64,000 bases of DNA from Halomonas zincidurans B6 (GTDB taxonomy: Bacteria; Pseudomonadota; Gammaproteobacteria; Pseudomonadales; Halomonadaceae): NCBI RefSeq assembly GCF_000731955.1, contig NZ_JNCK01000001.1, positions 496,001-560,000 of the forward strand. Reading direction: 5' to 3'. The translations under genes were made by a program, and so were the position numbers. Under the pieces are notes generated by a model. It was not told the origin of the DNA. It searched no databases and saw only the letters and a list, made by a program, of their open reading frames with translations. Positions 60,883 to 64,000 of the stretch are shown here, piece after piece. How positions within the stretch are numbered: position 1 is the stretch's first letter; each line of letters starts with the position of its first letter.

Positions 60883-61123
60883 GCGTTTTTTCCTTGGCTG
60901 TTCCTTCAACTGTTCCTCCACTCTAGTTGTCATTGGAGGCGGTTTCTTGCATGAATTTAACTCTTTTTGCCACCGATCGCAGACGCTCACTTCGAAGCAG
61001 TGACGACGATTCCGGTTGGCCAGGACGCGGCGAATGATCTAGTTGTACCAGTGGTTCCATTTGCGTTGCGGTGAGTGGTTCGCCAAACGCATGCCAACAC
61101 CGCATGGGCGGAAAGGAGGCATC

Positions 61124-61795
61124 ATGCCCCGGCATATCATATTCGACGTGAACGAGACGCTGCTCGACGTTGCGGCGCTCGATCCTTTCTTCGAGCGGCT
61201 GTTCGGCGATGCTCGTACGCGTGTCGAGTGGTTTCTGACCCTGGAAGAGAGCTGGCTTACGGCAACCGTCATCGACCGCTACCAGCCCTTCGGTGAGCTG
61301 GTCCAAGGCGCCTTGACCATGACCGGTCGGCGACGGGGAATCGACGTGACCGACGCTCAGCGACAGGAACTGGTGGAGGGACTCAAGACGCTGCCGCCCC
61401 ATGCGGACGTGCTGCAGGCATTGCAATCGCTGCGCGACCATGGCCTGCACCTCACCGCCTTGACCAACGGCAGCCTGGACACGGCGAAGCAGCAACTGGC
61501 ATCGGCCGGATTGACGGACTGCTTCGACGCCATCATGGCGGTGGAAGAGGTAAAGCGCTACAAGCCAGCCCCCGAACCCTACCGGATGGTCGCGGAGCGC
61601 CTGGGCATCACCACGGCCGAGATGACGATGGTTGCGGCACACGCGTGGGACATCGCCGGTGCGGCGAGTGCCGGCTGCCAGACGGCGTTCGTCGCGCGGC
61701 CGGGCAAGGTGCTCAACCCGGTGGGGATCCAGCCGGACATAAAGGGAGACGACATGCGAGAGGTCGTCGAGAAGATCCTCGCTCGCCAAGCCTAG
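61124..61795 (+). CDS. Haloacid dehalogenase type II
   Basis: A 223-residue type II HAD dehalogenase-like protein. The nucleophilic Asp is in IIFDVNETLLDVAALDPFF; the N-E-T after it is a common variant. VEWFLTLEESWLTATVIDRY, LTALTNGSLDTAKQQLA and VEEVKRYKPAPEPYRMVAER, then VAAHAWDIAGAASAGCQTAF, complete the usual motif set. GAAAGGAGG precedes the ATG at ideal spacing, so the in-frame ATGs upstream are not used. It stands between a broken alpha/beta hydrolase and a DehI-family gene. Confidence 0.9.
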   Translation: MPRHIIFDVNETLLDVAALDPFFERLFGDARTRVEWFLTLEESWLTATVIDRYQPFGELVQGALTMTGRRRGIDVTDAQRQELVEGLKTLPPHADVLQALQSLRDHGLHLTALTNGSLDTAKQQLASAGLTDCFDAIMAVEEVKRYKPAPEPYRMVAERLGITTAEMTMVAAHAWDIAGAASAGCQTAFVARPGKVLNPVGIQPDIKGDDMREVVEKILARQA

Positions 61796-61887
61796 GATTT
61801 TCGCACCGCAAGTCGATCGAGACGCAGTCGCTCACGCGCGTCGAAGAGCCGAACCCGTCAACTCGCACTGCAGATGAATGAGGCCGG

Positions 61888-62757
61888 TCAGCGATGGACA
61901 CTGAAGCGAGATCGCATGGCGGCCTGGCGGCCACCCAGCATGCCCTGGATCAGGCCGACGTCGAGTAGCAGGTCTGTCGTGAACCGATAGCGGAACACGG
62001 CGGCGATGTTGCCGACCTCATCGGGCCGGGGCAGGCCGGTGACGGTTTCCAGCGGTTGGGCATCGAGGCGCTGCTCGACGGCTTGTTGAGCAAGCGTGAG
62101 GATCTCTTTCTTGCGCGCGCGGTAATCGTCCGATTCGACGCGTGCTTTCACTTGCTGCCAGACCGTGGAAAGAAACGCCGGCCAATGGGCGATCCCCCGA
62201 TAATAACTGGCGACCCCCGGGTGGGCATGAGTAGCCTTTATATCCTCGAAGATCGCTTTTACATCGGCCGGCGCCTCCTGCTCGCTCAGCATGGCGAGCG
62301 CCCGCGTGCCGGGCGCTACGGCGCGTGGCAGGATGGCGCTATCACGCGGAGCGGGAACGAGCCCAAGGTCGAGACAGGTCGCGAGCAGTACGAGCTTGGG
62401 CAGGACGTAGTGGATGCTGTCGGTAAACGGTTGGATATCCTCCAGCGCCCCGAGCGCCGACCAATCCGTGTCGGTGGGGAGTGGATCGAGTATGGCTGCC
62501 GCCCTGAGCTCATCGGCGACTTCTTCGAATGCGTACGTGCCGACGCCAGGCGCCAATGCGCGCCATGCGCCATCGAAATAATCCGGCCAATTGGCAAGTG
62601 CACGGAAGAGAAAATTGTTGAACGGCACGCGCAGTATCGTCTGTATAGACTCATAGGTCTCGCGAATCTGGGCATCGGCCTTGTCCGGCGTGATGTCGGT
62701 CAGGGAAGGGAGAAGGGCTTCGCCAGCGGCCAGGCGCTGCTGATCTGCTTCGTTCAT
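61888..62757 (-). CDS. DehI-family (group I) haloacid dehalogenase-like protein
   Basis: A 289-residue protein similar to Pseudomonas DehI, a DL-2-haloacid dehalogenase that attacks C2 directly with an activated water. It has the two repeated all-helical halves: IRETYESIQTILRVPFNNFL, FRALANWPDYFDGAWRALAP in the first, and VKAIFEDIKATHAHPGVASY, YRGIAHWPAFLSTVWQQVKA in the second. The conserved N/D positions of the two halves are present, but I cannot confirm the catalytic Asp from memory. ATG 62757 is preferred over 62763 by Shine-Dalgarno spacing. Confidence 0.82.
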   Translation of the reverse strand: MNEADQQRLAAGEALLPSLTDITPDKADAQIRETYESIQTILRVPFNNFLFRALANWPDYFDGAWRALAPGVGTYAFEEVADELRAAAILDPLPTDTDWSALGALEDIQPFTDSIHYVLPKLVLLATCLDLGLVPAPRDSAILPRAVAPGTRALAMLSEQEAPADVKAIFEDIKATHAHPGVASYYRGIAHWPAFLSTVWQQVKARVESDDYRARKKEILTLAQQAVEQRLDAQPLETVTGLPRPDEVGNIAAVFRYRFTTDLLLDVGLIQGMLGGRQAAMRSRFSVHR

Positions 62758-62973
62758 GGGCATTCCATCCAAGGCATCGAGGTGTTTACAACAACGATAG
62801 GCGTCGCTCTTCTCTGGAGCAAAACCCATCGGGCCGGACCGGTTCTTGTGCGGGTCCGTAATTCATTGCGTTGGAGAGAAGAGGGGCATATGCCTACCCT
62901 GTGCAGACAGAGCAAGGATTGGGTAGGACAGCCGCTGTGCATGATGCGGCGGACACTCTCGAAGGAGCGAGTG

Positions 62974-63635
62974 ATGAGCGATGAACGGACGACCCTGGGC
63001 GATGCACAGTCTCGCCTGGAGGCGATCTACAGCGATCTCGATATTGCCGAGGAGACGCGGCGTCGGCTGGCGCAACCTGCGCTGACCCTGCAGGTAAGTA
63101 TCCCCGTACGCATGGACAACGGCTCGTTACAGGTCTTCCAGGGCTGGCGTGTGCAGTACGACGATACGCGGGGACCGGCGAAGGGGGGGTCCGCTTTCAT
63201 CCAGACGTTACCGCGGACGAGGTGACCGCGCTCGGCTTCTGGATGGCGATCAAGTGCAGCGTCCTCGATCTGCCCTTTGGCGGGGCGAAAGGGGGCGTGT
63301 GCGTCGACCCCAAGGCCTTGTCGCGGCTCGAGCTGGAGCGGATCTACCGCCACAAGCACGCGACCCGCGAGCTCAAGGGCATGGTCTATTGCGAGTCGTC
63401 GCTGTGCGAGGAATCCGGGGTCGAGCGCATGAGCAACGCCGACCTGCTGGCGCTGGGTGTCGATGTGCTGGTGCTCGCTCGCCGCCCTGGAAAACCAGAT
63501 CGATGACGCCAATGTCGGTCAGGTGCGGGCCAAAAGCATTCTTGAAATCGCCAATGGGCCGATCACCGCGAATGCCGACGCCACGCTCGAGGAGCGCGGC
63601 GTTACCGTCCTTCCGGATGTGCTGGCCAACGCTGG
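62974..63635 (+). pseudogene. Glu/Leu/Phe/Val dehydrogenase pseudogene (gdhA-like)
   Basis: The gene begins normally (GAAGGAGCGA before ATG 62974; MSDERTTLGDAQSRLEAIY, then SIPVRMDNGSLQVFQGWRVQ and YDDTRGPAKGG). It then shifts frame within a seven-G run at about 63183-63190. The next frame reads RFHPDVTADEVTALGFWMAI and DLPFGGAKGGVCVDP. A large internal deletion removes most of the NAD domain. The remainder (LLALGVDVLVLA, then AALENQIDDANVG after another shift near 63480, then GVTVLPDVLANAG) ends at a junction with a transporter gene. The enzyme would have interconverted glutamate and oxoglutarate. Confidence 0.88.
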
Positions 63636-64000
63636 GCCGGGCTCCTGGCTGGGCAACGCCTTCGCGGTGATGGCGGCGTTGGCGATGGCCTCGAACTTCA
63701 CGCTGTGCCGCACCCGTCCCGGCGTCGACATGACGCCGATGCTGGTGCTCTCGGGGCTGCTGGTCGCCGCTGCGGCGTGGCTGGCAGGGCTGGCCGCCGG
63801 AGACGCCGTGGTCGTGCCCACGGCGGCCCAGGCCGGCTACCTGGCGCTGCTCTGCCTGGTGCTGCTGCCGCTGGGCTTCACGCTGATTCAGCGCGGGCCG
63901 CTGTATCTGACGGCGGCCGATGTCAGCCTGCTGATGCTGCTGGAAACCGTCACCGGCACGCTATGGGTGTGGTGGCTACTCGGTGAGACGCCTGCGCCGC
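63636..64000 (+). pseudogene. EamA/DMT-family transporter, C-terminal half (fused, runs off the window)
   Basis: PGSWLGNAFAVMAALAMASN, FTLCRTRPGVDMTPMLVLSG and GYLALLCLVLLPLGFTLIQR, then LLMLLETVTGTLWVWWLLGE, are the second half of a drug/metabolite (EamA) transporter with five membrane segments. The first half is replaced by the tail of the glutamate dehydrogenase gene. The fusion is in frame and open from about 63463 to the end of the window. A half-transporter could in principle be made, but a remnant is more likely. The 3' end lies outside. Confidence 0.75.

Overview
The window is a high-GC gammaproteobacterial chromosome segment that fits the Halomonadaceae (Halomonas/Chromohalobacter type). 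The main reasons are a complete ectoine/hydroxyectoine catabolic locus (enuR, doeA, doeB, doeX, doeC, doeD, eutB, eutC), a Gram-negative porin, a ProQ homologue and Halomonas-like housekeeping neighbours. Genus is inferred from gene content only.

Layout. 1-7.1 kb is housekeeping: the 3' end of purL, a small quinol-monooxygenase-like gene, a zinc-ribbon gene, a wrecked radD containing an ISL3 transposase scrap, the overlapping scpA-scpB-rluB operon, four identical tRNA-Lys(UUU) genes behind one strong promoter, and nadA. 7.2-13.1 kb on the minus strand carries a two-gene RND efflux system and malate:quinone oxidoreductase. 13.3-25.1 kb holds a HAD phosphatase, rppH-ptsP, a REP-like repeat patch, an NRDE protein, an unusual membrane-anchored receiver protein, lgt-thyA-folA, a proQ homologue, a major porin and an unrecognised secreted two-repeat protein. 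25.4-29.9 kb (minus) has a LysO-type exporter, a DUF3108-like protein, an ABC-2 exporter pair and ghrA.

30-41 kb is the ectoine locus. EnuR (MocR type) faces doeA across a 200-bp divergent control region with three ATTGTCATG-type repeats. DoeA opens the ectoine ring, DoeB deacetylates, DoeD transaminates and DoeC oxidises to aspartate. EutB and EutC prepare hydroxyectoine, and DoeX is a second regulator. fdhD sits inside the locus. Two about 120-nt hairpin elements whose terminal stems differ but still pair flank doeD.

41-52.6 kb (minus) starts with a short-type argC and continues with a hydroxyproline-type cluster: 4-hydroxyproline epimerase, a DapA-family deaminase, a GntR/FCD regulator, a DadA-like dehydrogenase, a five-component Liv-type ABC importer and a proline-racemase paralogue whose two catalytic cysteines are replaced by Ser and Thr. 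Related TTGTATA-type palindromes lie in front of three of these transcription units.

52.7-59 kb has a type II haloacid dehalogenase homologue, a DUF748 protein, the NfeD-slipin pair and an APC permease. 59.2-64 kb is a decayed accessory region: an intact SDR, a truncated SDR, a frameshifted alpha/beta hydrolase, a second type II haloacid dehalogenase, a DehI-family protein, and a broken glutamate dehydrogenase fused in frame to the C-terminal half of an EamA transporter that runs off the window.
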